From NCBI RefSeq assembly GCF_964253915.1, contig NZ_CAXUSG020000009.1:124001-188000 (forward strand): a stretch of 64,000 nt of DNA, given 5' to 3'. Origin of the DNA: Metarhizobium sp964253915. GTDB taxonomy: Bacteria; Pseudomonadota; Alphaproteobacteria; Rhizobiales; Rhizobiaceae. The first letter of the stretch is position 1. Every line of letters starts with the position of its first letter. Both the position numbers and the translations under genes were made by a program. Of the stretch, positions 27,101-36,109 are shown in pieces. The notes below the pieces were generated by a model, which was given only the letters and a program-made list of their open reading frames with translations, did not search any database and had not been told where the DNA came from.

Positions 27101-27127
27101 GAAAGTAGGGCAATATGCCCTACTTTC
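27101..27127. promoter_or_regulatory. 12-bp perfect inverted repeat upstream of the AbrB/MazE-type gene
   Basis: GAAAGTAGGGCA (27101-27112) and TGCCCTACTTTC (27116-27127) flank a 3-base centre, ending 19 bases before the ATG of the small regulator and next to its AAGGAG. It could be an autorepression operator or an mRNA hairpin near the ribosome site. Confidence 0.6.
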
Positions 27128-27146
27128 AGGTCCAAAAGGAGCGCCC

Positions 27147-27323
27147 ATGATTACGTTGAAGATCACGGCCAAGGGACAGATGACCCTGAAGAAGGAAGTG
27201 ATGCGGCATCTGGGTGTCAAGCCCGGTGACACCATCGACGTGGAGCGGTTGCCGAACGGCCGCATTCAGATGGTCGCCGTGCCATCGCGGGAAGACGTCG
27301 ACATTGTCTTGAAGCCGACGTGA
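27147..27323 (+). CDS. AbrB/MazE-fold DNA-binding protein, no adjacent toxin
   Basis: A 58-residue SpoVT/AbrB-type swapped-hairpin protein: [20 protein letters not shown] then [19 protein letters not shown] matches the domain throughout. AAGGAG is seven bases upstream. Such proteins are often antitoxins, but no toxin gene follows: clpS is next after 65 bases and is conserved housekeeping. It is therefore an orphan antitoxin or a small transcription factor. The dyad just upstream suggests autoregulation. Confidence 0.8.
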   Translation: MITLKITAKGQMTLKKEVMRHLGVKPGDTIDVERLPNGRIQMVAVPSREDVDIVLKPT

Positions 27324-27388
27324 TCGCCGTGCAATAACACAGCCGTTGGCATCACGCCCTGTTCCGGTCATCAGAAGGTGGATATGCG

Positions 27389-27700
27389 ATGGCTGACGAT
27401 AACATCACCCTCAAGCCGAAAACCCGGACGAAACCGAAGGTCGAGCGCCCGAGGCTCTACAAGATCATCCTGCTCAACGACGATTTTACGCCGCGTGAAT
27501 TCGTCACCATGGTGCTGAAGGCTGTGTTCCGCATGAGCGAGGAGGCCGGCCATCGGGTGATGATGACGGCGCACCGGTTTGGTTCCAGCGTGGTGATGGT
27601 CTGTCCGCGCGATATCGCCGAGACCAGGGCCAAGGAAGCGACCGATCTCGGCAAGGCAGCCGGCTTTCCGCTGATGTTCACCACCGAGCCGGAAGAATAG
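27389..27700 (+). CDS. clpS: ATP-dependent Clp protease adaptor ClpS
   Basis: A 103-residue adaptor that delivers N-end-rule substrates to ClpAP. The family core is present: YKIILLNDDFTPREFVTMVL, then MMTAHRFGSSVVMVCPRDIAE. The DD and the downstream His form the N-degron pocket in characterised ClpS proteins. No clpA is adjacent, as would be expected for the primary copy, so this may be the second ClpS of Rhizobiales. That is inference. Confidence 0.93.
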   Translation: MADDNITLKPKTRTKPKVERPRLYKIILLNDDFTPREFVTMVLKAVFRMSEEAGHRVMMTAHRFGSSVVMVCPRDIAETRAKEATDLGKAAGFPLMFTTEPEE

Positions 27701-27702
27701 AG

Positions 27703-27799
27703 CAATTCCAGCAAAAGTGCGTAGCGGTTTTGCGTCCGGAATTGCGTAGAAACAAAGAAATAGAGCATTTTCGCGTTTCTGAGAAAGGCGGAAATGCTC
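27703..27799. repeat. intergenic palindromic element after clpS
   Basis: CAATTCC (27703-27709) pairs with GGAATTG (27738-27744), with a nested GCAAAA/TTTTGC pair inside. A second dyad, GAGCATTT (27763-27770) with AAATGCTC (27792-27799), follows. Elements of this pattern recur between rhizobial genes. Here it separates convergent clpS and prmB and may stop both transcripts. Confidence 0.6.
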
Positions 27800-27804
27800 C
27801 ATGC

Positions 27805-28749
27805 TTATTTCTTCTTCTTGGCCTGCACGCCCAGCGACCGGGCGCTGACCCAGAACACCGCGTCCTGTGATTCCGCCGTTTCCAGCCACAGGAAATCGAG
27901 ATCGGGGAATTCGTCTTCGAGGATTTCCCGGCCGGCACCGATCTCGCACAGCATGCCGCCTTCGGGGTTGAGATGTTTCGGCGCCTCGATCAGCAGGCGG
28001 CGGACGAGATCCAGTCCGTCTTCGCCGCCATCGAAGGCCATCGCCGGTTCGGCGCGGTATTCCTCGGTAAACGCCGCGATGGACTCGTGGTCGACATAGG
28101 GCGGATTGGTGATGATGATATCGTATTTGCGGTTGCGGATCGGCGAAAACAGGTTGCCTTGGTGCAGGCTGACGCGATCTTCCAGATCGTGCTCGGCGAC
28201 GTTCAGCTTGGCGACCTCGAGCGCGTCCGGCGACAGGTCGACGGCGTCGACGGCGGCATTGGGGAAAAACTTCGCTGCGAGGATGGCGAGACAGCCGGAG
28301 CCGGTGCAGATGTCGATGGCGCTTTCGACACTGAGCGGATCCGGCAGATAGGCGGAGTCGTCCTCGCCAAGATATTCGGTGAACAGGATTTCGCCGATAT
28401 GCGACCGCGGCACGATCACCCGCTCATCGACATGGAAACGCAGTCCCTGGATGTAGGAGCGGCCGGTGAGATAGGCGGAGGGTTTTCTGGTGGCGACGCG
28501 CGTCTCGATGCGTTCGGCAAGCAGCCAGCGTTCCGCGGGCATCAGCCGGGCGTCGAGGAAGGGATCCAGCGTGTCGATCGGCAGGTCGAGGCTGTCGAGG
28601 ATGAGGAAGGCGGCATCGTCGCCGGCAGTGGTCGTCCCGTGGCCGAAGCTCAGGCCTTCGGCGTTGAAGCGGGAAATGGCATAACGCCAGTAGTCGCGTA
28701 GCGTCACCAGTTCTCCGGCGATACCGTCGATATCGATTGTCTTGTCCAT
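27805..28749 (-). CDS. prmB: 50S ribosomal protein L3 N(5)-glutamine methyltransferase
   Basis: A 314-residue methyltransferase. The catalytic NPPY is in IIITNPPYVDHES, motif I is AIDICTGSGCLAILAA, and an N-terminal domain (RDYWRYAISRF, FGHGT, PSAYLTG) matches PrmB rather than PrmC. PrmB modifies Gln150 of ribosomal protein L3 in E. coli. The extreme C-terminus is lysine-rich. The gene runs leftward and ends against the repeat element after clpS. Confidence 0.9.
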   Translation of the reverse strand: MDKTIDIDGIAGELVTLRDYWRYAISRFNAEGLSFGHGTTTAGDDAAFLILDSLDLPIDTLDPFLDARLMPAERWLLAERIETRVATRKPSAYLTGRSYIQGLRFHVDERVIVPRSHIGEILFTEYLGEDDSAYLPDPLSVESAIDICTGSGCLAILAAKFFPNAAVDAVDLSPDALEVAKLNVAEHDLEDRVSLHQGNLFSPIRNRKYDIIITNPPYVDHESIAAFTEEYRAEPAMAFDGGEDGLDLVRRLLIEAPKHLNPEGGMLCEIGAGREILEDEFPDLDFLWLETAESQDAVFWVSARSLGVQAKKKK

Positions 28750-28791
28750 CGGTTCCGATCCTTCCCCTGCTGCGATGCTTGGCGCCGCCGA

Positions 28792-29520
28792 TCATTCGCC
28801 CTTGTTGAACATTCTCTTCAGCATTTCAGCCATCGGCCCGGTGGTCGGCAGCGGCTTTTGCTGGCCATGCTGGCGGGCCTGATGAACATGCGATTGTGCC
28901 GCCGGCTTCTTCTCCTTGGCGGGCTTGGCGGAGGCTTTGTCCTCCTCGGCCTTGCCGCCGGTCGCAAGCGCCAGCTTGTTCATGAATTGCGAATCCTCGC
29001 CCTTTGCCAGCATGGCGGCATTGTCGGCGATGGCGTCGAGCAGCGGGTCCAGCCAGACGGCATCGGCCTTGGCGAAATCGCCGAGCACATGGCCGATGAC
29101 CGCTTCCTTGGCGCCGGGATGGCCGATGCCGAGGCGCAGGCGGCGATACTCCCGGCCGCAATGGGCATCCAGCGACTTGATGCCGTTATGACCGCCGTGG
29201 CCGCCGCCGGTCTTGATGCGCGCCTTGCCGGCCACCAGGTCGAGTTCGTCGTAGATGGCAACGATGTCCTGCGGCTGCAGCTTGTAGAAACGCATCGCCT
29301 CGCCGACGGACTCGCCGGAGACGTTCATGAAGGTCTGCGGCTTGATCAGCAGCACCTTTTCGCCACCCAGCTCGCCTTCGGAAATCTCGCCCTTGAATTT
29401 CTTCGACCAGGGCGAGAACGAGTGGCGCCGCTGGATGGCGTCGACGGCCATGAAGCCGATATTGTGGCGGTTGTCGGCATATTTGGCGCCGGGATTGCCA
29501 AGACCCGCGATGATGAGCAT
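28792..29520 (-). CDS. pth: peptidyl-tRNA hydrolase
   Basis: A 242-residue hydrolase releasing tRNA from stalled peptidyl-tRNA. Motifs: [19 protein letters not shown] at residues 6-24 (catalytic His in NRHNIGF), [13 protein letters not shown], and [13 protein letters not shown]. It has a C-terminal extension of about 50 residues rich in Lys, Ala and Gln (for example [10 protein letters not shown]), common in Rhizobiales. The start is ATG at 29520, where homology begins. In many alphaproteobacteria pth follows rplY directly; here two signalling genes lie between them. Confidence 0.94.
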   Translation of the reverse strand: MLIIAGLGNPGAKYADNRHNIGFMAVDAIQRRHSFSPWSKKFKGEISEGELGGEKVLLIKPQTFMNVSGESVGEAMRFYKLQPQDIVAIYDELDLVAGKARIKTGGGHGGHNGIKSLDAHCGREYRRLRLGIGHPGAKEAVIGHVLGDFAKADAVWLDPLLDAIADNAAMLAKGEDSQFMNKLALATGGKAEEDKASAKPAKEKKPAAQSHVHQARQHGQQKPLPTTGPMAEMLKRMFNKGE

Positions 29521-29605
29521 GACCAGTTGATCCTTGCGAAAGCAGTGCCCGTTCCACCACCGCGAAACGGGCTGGATGTCAACCGGATTCTCACCGCGCA
29601 GGCGG

Positions 29606-30322
29606 CTATCGATTGGGCGGCATGCCGTATTTGACGAAGATCTTGTCCTGCCGCCCATCGGCAATCAGTTTGTCCAATGCCTTCTGCATCTTGCCGATCG
29701 TCTCGTCATCGACGTCCTTGTGGCAGGCAATGCCAAGTTTCTGCTCGGAAAACAGGACGACCTCATCGATCGGCGTGCCCTGCTTGCGCAGGTCGGTGTA
29801 GACGTTCTGCGACATCGGCATCAGTTCGATCCGCTCGCTGAGCAGCTTCTTCAGGGTGATGTTGAAGTCGGCAGCAAGATCGACCTTCGGAAAACCCTTC
29901 TCCTTCAGGAGACCGGCGGTGTAATCGCCCCGCTGCGTGCCGATCGTGTAGCGTTTGGCCTCTTCCAGGTTGGCAACCTTGATGCCCGCTCCCCGCCGCG
30001 AGACGAGGATGTTGCGGTCGACCAGAAGCGGCTCGACCCATTTGAACAGGCCGTCACGCTCGGCAATATGGGCCGTGGCGAAAACGCAGTGCCAGGATTG
30101 CGTCTGGGCCGTGGCGTAGGCTCGGGCCCAGGGCATCATTTCCATGCTGTATGGCAGGCTGGCGTCCTTCATCAGTTCCTGGATCTGCTCGACGCCGATG
30201 CCGAAATACTGATCGCCCTGCCTGTAGCTGTAGGGCGGGTATTCTTCCGTCGTGAATGAAATGTCTGTCGCCTGCGCGCCGGACGCAAGGCAAAGCAATG
30301 CCGCAAAGATCAGATGTCTCAT
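29606..30322 (-). CDS. periplasmic substrate-binding protein (PBP2 type)
   Basis: A 238-residue secreted protein with a signal peptide at residues 1-19 (ending SGAQATD). The body shows type 2 periplasmic binding features: [20 protein letters not shown] near 24-43, then [18 protein letters not shown] and [22 protein letters not shown] precedes the ATG. No permease or ABC ATPase is adjacent. It follows the PAS-GGDEF-EAL gene by 43 bases on the same strand. It may sense a small molecule for that receptor rather than feed a transporter. Confidence 0.82.
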   Translation of the reverse strand: MRHLIFAALLCLASGAQATDISFTTEEYPPYSYRQGDQYFGIGVEQIQELMKDASLPYSMEMMPWARAYATAQTQSWHCVFATAHIAERDGLFKWVEPLLVDRNILVSRRGAGIKVANLEEAKRYTIGTQRGDYTAGLLKEKGFPKVDLAADFNITLKKLLSERIELMPMSQNVYTDLRKQGTPIDEVVLFSEQKLGIACHKDVDDETIGKMQKALDKLIADGRQDKIFVKYGMPPNR

Positions 30323-30365
30323 CGTCGCCTCCTTTCATCAGCTCATTTCGATGCCTGAAAGAGTT

Positions 30366-32753
30366 TCACGCTGCTCCCATCGCCATAGATTGCAAAGGCT
30401 CTTCGGCGATCGTTTCCAAAAGCCGATGCACGGCCTGCGGCCGGGCGAAGAAGTAGCCCTGACCGCAATCAACGCCCATCTGTTTCAGCAGCATCCAGTG
30501 ATCATGCGTCTCGACGCCTTCGGCGATCACGGTACAGCCCATCTTGTGGGAAATCGTCGTGATGCCTTCTACCAGCATCCGGCTCTTCTGGCGCACATCC
30601 GGATCGGGGTCGGTCACCGACCTGACGAAGGATTGGTCGATCTTGACGAGATCGACAGGGAAACGGTTGAGGTAGCTCAGCGACGAATAGCCGGTGCCGA
30701 AATCGTCGAGCGCGATCCGGCAACCGAACTGGCTGATTTCGTCGAGGATGCGGCGGATTTCGGGGTTGTCGTGCATCAGCACCGCCTCGGTAATCTCGAT
30801 GACGATGCGGCTGGGCTTGATGTCGTGGCGGGTCAGCAGCGCAGTGATGCGGGCGGGCAGGGCCGGCTCGAACTGCAGCGGCGAAAAATTGACCGCGAGG
30901 TAACAATCCTCCATGCCGGGCACACGGCTGACCGTGGCAAGATGGCTGATGGCGCGTTCGAGGATGACGTTGCCGAGGCGAGAGATCGAGCCGGTTTCTT
31001 CCGCCACGTTGATGATCTCGCCCGGCGGCAGGATGCCCTTTTGCGGATGGATCATGCGCATCAGCGCCTCGAAGCCGGTAACACGCTGCCTGTTGAGGTC
31101 GATGATCGGCTGGAAGTAGGCGTCAAACCAGTTCTGCGCCAGGCCTTCCTCGATATGCGCTTCGATTTCGGCGCGGATGCGGGCCTTGTCCATCATGGAA
31201 TTGTCGAACATCAGCGCGCCGTTCTTGCCGTCGTGCTTCTTGGCATACATGGCCATGTCGGATTTCTGCAGCAGGCCGGCGGCGGTCGTCGCATGCTGGG
31301 GATAAAGCGCGATGCCGATGGAGGCGCTCAGCCGCGTCTCCGTGCCTTCCACCGGGAAAGGGGCGTCGAAGATCGCGCACAGGTTGGCAGCGATATCGAG
31401 GGCCACTTTTTCGGCCTCGTCCGACAGGAGGACGATAGCGAATTCATCGCCGCCAAGTCGCGCCGCACTGTCGTTCTGCCGCAGCAGCGGCGCGATTTTC
31501 CCGGCAACCTGGCAAAGCACCGCATCACCGGCAGCATGGCCGAGATGGTCGTTGATCCATTTGAACCGGTCGAGGTCGATGAAGAGGAAGGCCAGTTGCT
31601 GCTCGCTGGCATCGGCTTCGCGGATTTTTTCTGCCAGCGTCGCTTCCAGCCCCTGGCGGTTCATCAGTCCCGTCAGATGGTCGGTGATGGCCTGGCGGTG
31701 ATTGCGATCCTCGGCCTTCTTCAGTTCCGTGACGTCAGTCATGACGCTCAGCGACAGGTGTTCGCTGTTTTCACCCTCGGTCGCCGCCTTTTCGGATTCG
31801 ATGATCAGCACGTCCATCAACTGCCCGTCGGCGCAGATGAACTTCACCGTGACGTCGAGGGTGCGTTTCTCGCCCTTGCCCTCCTGCTTGCGGGCGCGGT
31901 ACTTGCCGCGGCTGCCCGGATGAACCTTGTCCTCGAAGCGCTGGCCGATGATGTCGTTGCGCTCGTAGCCGGTGGCCACAAGCCAGTAATTGCTCACCGC
32001 CGTGATGCGATCGTCCGGATCGAGCGAAAAAAGCATGGCGGGTGTCAGGTTGTAGATATCGGTGGCACGCTTGTGCGCCAGCTTCAACTCGCGCTCCTCG
32101 CGTTCCAGCGTGCTCTGCATCTCGTTGAAGCTCTTCGCCAGCGCGCCCATTTCGTCTGCGGACTGCCAGTCGACGTGATGGCGCGAGCCAAGGCGCCGGG
32201 TCGCGGCGATGGCATCGGACAGCCGGAGGAGCGGGGTGATGACGATCAGCCGGTTGCCGATGATCGCGGCGCCGAAGACGGCGATCACCGCGAAGATGAA
32301 GATCGAGATGAAGCCGACCTCGATCTGCTTGAGGGAGGAAAAGACACCCAGCGCCTCAAAGTAGACCGTGATGAAGCCGACGTTCTTCTGACCGGTCGGC
32401 GTCTCGTAGGTGATGTCGCGACTGATGGATTCCGTGCTCGGCGAAGCGAAAGTCGAAAAGGTCGGGCGGGTGACGTTGAGGCTGCCGGAAATATCGCGGA
32501 CGCTGACGGCGGTCACGCTCGGGTCTGCCAGAATGGTCGCGATGATCTGGGAAACGCTTTCCTGGTCAAGCTCCCAAAGCGGCTTGCCCAGGGCCTGCTG
32601 GTTCACGGTCAGCAGAATGGAAATATGGTCGTGCTGGTCTTTGACGGCCCTTTCGGACGAAAGCACCAGGAACAATACGAAGAGGGGCGCCACAAACAGC
32701 AGCAACGCGGCACATACGATCGCCAAAAACCGGCTTTCGACGGAGTGTCGCAT
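30366..32753 (-). CDS. membrane PAS-GGDEF-EAL protein (c-di-GMP turnover)
   Basis: A 795-residue protein: helix at about 10-32, a periplasmic domain of about 110 residues, a second helix near 145-168, HAMP, PAS near 240-350, GGDEF and EAL. LGGDEF near 433-438 is intact, and RQND five residues before it is a good I-site (RxxD). EAL is GFEALMR near 560, followed by the Asn, EITE and LDDFGTGYSS residues of an active phosphodiesterase. So both synthase and hydrolase activity are possible. A periplasmic sensor domain plus the adjacent binding-protein gene suggests ligand control. The start is ATG at 32753. Confidence 0.9.
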   Translation of the reverse strand: MRHSVESRFLAIVCAALLLFVAPLFVLFLVLSSERAVKDQHDHISILLTVNQQALGKPLWELDQESVSQIIATILADPSVTAVSVRDISGSLNVTRPTFSTFASPSTESISRDITYETPTGQKNVGFITVYFEALGVFSSLKQIEVGFISIFIFAVIAVFGAAIIGNRLIVITPLLRLSDAIAATRRLGSRHHVDWQSADEMGALAKSFNEMQSTLEREERELKLAHKRATDIYNLTPAMLFSLDPDDRITAVSNYWLVATGYERNDIIGQRFEDKVHPGSRGKYRARKQEGKGEKRTLDVTVKFICADGQLMDVLIIESEKAATEGENSEHLSLSVMTDVTELKKAEDRNHRQAITDHLTGLMNRQGLEATLAEKIREADASEQQLAFLFIDLDRFKWINDHLGHAAGDAVLCQVAGKIAPLLRQNDSAARLGGDEFAIVLLSDEAEKVALDIAANLCAIFDAPFPVEGTETRLSASIGIALYPQHATTAAGLLQKSDMAMYAKKHDGKNGALMFDNSMMDKARIRAEIEAHIEEGLAQNWFDAYFQPIIDLNRQRVTGFEALMRMIHPQKGILPPGEIINVAEETGSISRLGNVILERAISHLATVSRVPGMEDCYLAVNFSPLQFEPALPARITALLTRHDIKPSRIVIEITEAVLMHDNPEIRRILDEISQFGCRIALDDFGTGYSSLSYLNRFPVDLVKIDQSFVRSVTDPDPDVRQKSRMLVEGITTISHKMGCTVIAEGVETHDHWMLLKQMGVDCGQGYFFARPQAVHRLLETIAEEPLQSMAMGAA

Positions 32754-32940
32754 CACTCCGTTCTCCGCCTCATGTTCCTGACGGCCGAGTCCCCCATCGG
32801 TCCAGCTCCTATGTTTTTATAAAAGTAGCAAATCGTTCCATAAAAGTCTTAATGCTTGCTGAAGCCAGCAAAGAGGGGAATCGTATTCTTGACGCCTCAC
32901 CGGAAATATCTTGGCAGCATTGTTGAAAATTTTAAATAAA

Positions 32941-32971
32941 AAAATCCCGTCTCCGGAAGGAAACGGGATTT
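32941..32971 (-). terminator. rho-independent terminator after rplY
   Basis: Arms AAATCCCGT (32942-32950) and ACGGGATTT (32963-32971) flank a 12-base loop. On the minus strand the hairpin is followed by a run of T. Confidence 0.85.
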
Positions 32972-32997
32972 CGTATTTTTAGTCTCGGAACCGAGAT

Positions 32998-33597
32998 TTA
33001 TGCTTCTGCAGCAGACTCGTCTATGCCACCAGCCGGAGCAACGATCGTGGCGATCGTGAAGTCGCGGTCGGTGATAACCGGGGTGGAGCCGGCCGGCAGC
33101 TTCACATGCGAGATGTGGATGCTGTCGCCGATCTTCGCGCCCGTCAGGTCGACGGTGAGGAATTCCGGAATGTCGTTGGCCGGGCAGTGCATTTCGACTT
33201 CGTGGCGAACGATGTTCAGAACGCCGCCGACCTTGATGCCCGGGGACTTCTCTTCGTTGACGAAGTGAACCGGAACTTCGACGGTAACCTTGCTGCTGGC
33301 CGAAACGCGCAGGAAGTCGACGTGCATCGTGAAGTCACGGACCGGATCGAGCTGGTAGTCCTTCGGCAGGACGCTGATCTTTTCGCCGTTGACGTCGATG
33401 GTGGCGACGGTGGTCATGAAACCGCCGGCGTGGATGCGCTGGGTCACTTCCTTGGTGGACAGGGCGATTGCGATGGGGGCCTGCTTGTCACCATAGATGA
33501 CAGCGGGGATCAAACCGTTGCGGCGAAGTTCACGGGAGGACCCCTTACCAACCCGTTCGCGCGCCTCGGCCTTGAGCTCGTAAGTTGCGTGGCTCAT
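32998..33597 (-). CDS. rplY: 50S ribosomal protein L25/general stress protein Ctc
   Basis: A 199-residue L25/Ctc protein. The N-terminal 5S rRNA-binding domain begins [19 protein letters not shown], with the family-typical GLIPAVIYG. The CTC C-terminal domain follows from about residue 95 ([19 protein letters not shown]). The long two-domain form is standard in alphaproteobacteria. It ends in a terminator and has a 270-base upstream region, likely with its promoter. Confidence 0.95.
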   Translation of the reverse strand: MSHATYELKAEARERVGKGSSRELRRNGLIPAVIYGDKQAPIAIALSTKEVTQRIHAGGFMTTVATIDVNGEKISVLPKDYQLDPVRDFTMHVDFLRVSASSKVTVEVPVHFVNEEKSPGIKVGGVLNIVRHEVEMHCPANDIPEFLTVDLTGAKIGDSIHISHVKLPAGSTPVITDRDFTIATIVAPAGGIDESAAEA

Positions 33598-33869
33598 GGC
33601 ATTTCCTTTCGAGGTTATTTGGAGAGTTCCGGCCGTCTTCCGACTGTGGCTCAGAACCGGAGGCCATTTGATGGTGGCCTCATCCGCGTTGCCTCCAAGG
33701 GTGTCTACGCGGACCCGCGCGCTATAGTATAAAGCGCGGGCGATATCAAGCGCCGCGGGCTTTCAGGCCGGCCCTTTTCCCATCCGTCGCCCATTAGGTT
33801 TCACTTTACCACGCTTCGAAACCCTTCCCACATCTGTTTTAAGTATGAAATGAGCTGGACAGTGCCGCA

Positions 33870-36020
33870 ATGGAATTCATGCCCATGATACAAGTCTTCT
33901 CATGCCTCATCATCGACCACGATCTGAGGTACATCGCCGCAGCGGTTGCCGTTTGCGTGCTGGGATGCATGTTGACGATCCGATTGTTTTCGCGCGCGCG
34001 CCGGACCACCGGCCTGCAGCGCCTGAACTGGCTGTTCCTGACGGGTACGATGGGTGGTGCCACGACCTGGACGACGCACTTCCTGTCCATGCTCGGGTAT
34101 CTTCCGGAAGCCATATCGTCCTACGAGCCGTCGGTGACCCTGCTGTCGCTGTTTCTGGCCGTCGCGACGGCGATGGTCGGCTTCGCGTTTGCGACCTACG
34201 GCCGGCGCAGCCTCTTCGTGGAAGCCGGCGGCGGCATCATCGGTCTCGGTATCGCGGTCATGCACTATAGCGGCATGTCGGCCTACATGGTGCAGGGGAC
34301 CATCGAATATGACCGTACCTTTGTGATCGCCTCCATCATCCTCGGCGCGTCGTTCGGCATGCTCGCCACCAATCGCGTCGTTCGGCCGTCGACCAAATTC
34401 TGCCGGTATTGGGCGATTGCGGCGCTGGTCGCAGCCATTGCCTCGACGCATTTTACCGGGATGGCATCGCTGAACGTGGTCTTCGACCCGCGGGTGGTCG
34501 AACCAACCGAATTGCTGTCCAGCTACTTTATGAGTTTCGGCGTGACGATGATTACGCTGCTGCTGTTATCCCTCGGCGCGTCGACCTATGCCATCGACAG
34601 CCAGACCAACATGGCGGCCGTGGCACGATACCGGCACCTGTCGTTGCACGATCCCCTGACCGGCCTGCCCAATCGCGCCGCCTTCAACGAACATCTGGCC
34701 ACCGTCCTCGAAAACTGCCGGCTGGACGATACCGCCCGCTTTGCCGTCCTTTCCTTCGATCTCGATCGTTTCAAGGAAATCAACGACGTCCATGGCCACA
34801 GCGCCGGCGACGCGGTGCTGCGGACGATCGCGGAGCGCACCAGCCAATGCCTTGGCGCCGGAGAGTTCCTGGCGAGGATGGGCGGCGACGAATTCGTTGC
34901 TGTCAAGGAACAGTGCTACAGCCGCGCGGAAGCAACCGCGATGGCGCAGCGCCTTCTCGACCAGATCTCCCGTCCCATCGAATGGAACAACCAGGTTTTT
35001 TCGATCAGCAGCAGCGTCGGCGTCTCGACCTATCCGCTCGACGGAAAGACGCTCGATGACCTGATGGCGCAGTCGGATGTTGCCATGTACAGGGCGAAGA
35101 ACACCGCCTCGGGCAACATCTGCTTCTATGACGCCTCCATGGATTTTGCGGCGCGGGAACGCAGCGCACTGGCCATCGAGATGCGCCACGGCATCGAGAA
35201 GGGCGAGTTCGAGCTTTTCTACCAGCAGCAGAACGATACGGTCAGCCGCGACATCATCGGTTTCGAAGTGTTGCTGCGCTGGCGGCATGGCCAGCGTGGC
35301 ATGATTGCGCCGGGTGACTTCATCCCGATTGCCGAAACGACCGGCTTCATCCTCGAACTGGGCGAATGGGTGCTGCGCATGGCATGCATCGAGGCGGCCA
35401 AGTGGAAGAACCCGCTGAAGATCGCCGTCAACGTCGCGGCACAGCAGCTTGCGGATGCGCAGTTCCCTGCGACGGTGCAGCAGATCCTCATCGACAGCGG
35501 TCTCTCCCCGAGCCGGCTGGAGCTGGAGATCACCGAAAGCGGCATCGTTGCCGACCAGCAGCGGGCGTTGCATGCCATCCGGCAATTGAAGAACCTCGGC
35601 GTCAAGATCGCCATGGACGACTACGGCACCGGTTACTCCTCGTTGTCGACGCTGCAGAGCTTCCCCTTCGACAAGATCAAGATCGACAGGGCCTTCGTCG
35701 ATGGCGTCGAGACCAACCGCCAGTCGGCGGCGATCATTCGCTCGACGCTGATTCTGGCGGCCAGCCTCGATATTCCGGTCTTGGCGGAAGGTGTCGAGAC
35801 CGAGCAGCACATCGAATTCCTGCGCGAGGAAGGCTGCCTTCAGGTGCAGGGCTATCTTTTCGGCCGGCCGACGCCGCGTTCCGACATCGAGCACCTCGTC
35901 AATGCGGTGCCGGCTGCATCGGTAAACTCCACCGAAGGCCAGCCGATGGCAACGGCGAGCCGCGTAACCACCATCGAGGACGGAAAAAATACTTCGCCTC
36001 GTTTTGCAGCATCTGCATAA
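33870..36020 (+). CDS. MHYT-GGDEF-EAL membrane protein
   Basis: A 716-residue protein. The membrane MHYT sensor (about residues 10-240) has the repeating H(F/Y)xxM motif three times: THFLSM, MHYSGM and THFTGM. MHYT domains are proposed to bind metal and sense gases such as O2, CO or NO. GGDEF is MGGDEF near 337-342, without an RxxD I-site just upstream. The EAL motif is EVL near 465 and the DDYGTGYSS loop is intact. Catalytic balance is unknown. It diverges from rplY. Confidence 0.9.
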   Translation: MEFMPMIQVFSCLIIDHDLRYIAAAVAVCVLGCMLTIRLFSRARRTTGLQRLNWLFLTGTMGGATTWTTHFLSMLGYLPEAISSYEPSVTLLSLFLAVATAMVGFAFATYGRRSLFVEAGGGIIGLGIAVMHYSGMSAYMVQGTIEYDRTFVIASIILGASFGMLATNRVVRPSTKFCRYWAIAALVAAIASTHFTGMASLNVVFDPRVVEPTELLSSYFMSFGVTMITLLLLSLGASTYAIDSQTNMAAVARYRHLSLHDPLTGLPNRAAFNEHLATVLENCRLDDTARFAVLSFDLDRFKEINDVHGHSAGDAVLRTIAERTSQCLGAGEFLARMGGDEFVAVKEQCYSRAEATAMAQRLLDQISRPIEWNNQVFSISSSVGVSTYPLDGKTLDDLMAQSDVAMYRAKNTASGNICFYDASMDFAARERSALAIEMRHGIEKGEFELFYQQQNDTVSRDIIGFEVLLRWRHGQRGMIAPGDFIPIAETTGFILELGEWVLRMACIEAAKWKNPLKIAVNVAAQQLADAQFPATVQQILIDSGLSPSRLELEITESGIVADQQRALHAIRQLKNLGVKIAMDDYGTGYSSLSTLQSFPFDKIKIDRAFVDGVETNRQSAAIIRSTLILAASLDIPVLAEGVETEQHIEFLREEGCLQVQGYLFGRPTPRSDIEHLVNAVPAASVNSTEGQPMATASRVTTIEDGKNTSPRFAASA

Positions 36021-36034
36021 AGCACTGCTTTATG
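36016..36034. promoter_or_regulatory. 19-bp palindrome over the end of the MHYT gene
   Basis: CATAAAGCA (36016-36024) and TGCTTTATG (36026-36034) are perfect inverted arms around one base, and contain the stop TAA. It lies about 15 bases before a TTGACA box and could be an operator for the downstream gene. Confidence 0.4.
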
Positions 36035-36048
36035 TAAGCTCTCTGGCG

Positions 36049-36091
36049 TTGACATCGTGGCGCAGGCAATTTCACTATGCCTGCGCCACGA
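36049..36091 (+). promoter_or_regulatory. candidate promoter with 14-bp perfect inverted repeat
   Basis: TTGACA (36049-36054) is followed after 18 bases by CACTAT (36073-36078). A perfect 14-bp dyad, TCGTGGCGCAGGCA (36055-36068) with TGCCTGCGCCACGA (36078-36091), spans the spacer and -10 side. The next ATG is at 36110. It may be an operator or a stable 5'-UTR hairpin. Confidence 0.5.
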
Positions 36092-36109
36092 GCGACAAGG
36101 GAGCCGCAG

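Noticed and set aside
30252..32822. 856-codon plus-strand frame opposite the GGDEF-EAL gene
   Set aside because: It is an antisense shadow of a strongly supported gene in a GC-rich genome; its translation is Arg/His/Asp-rich with no motifs.
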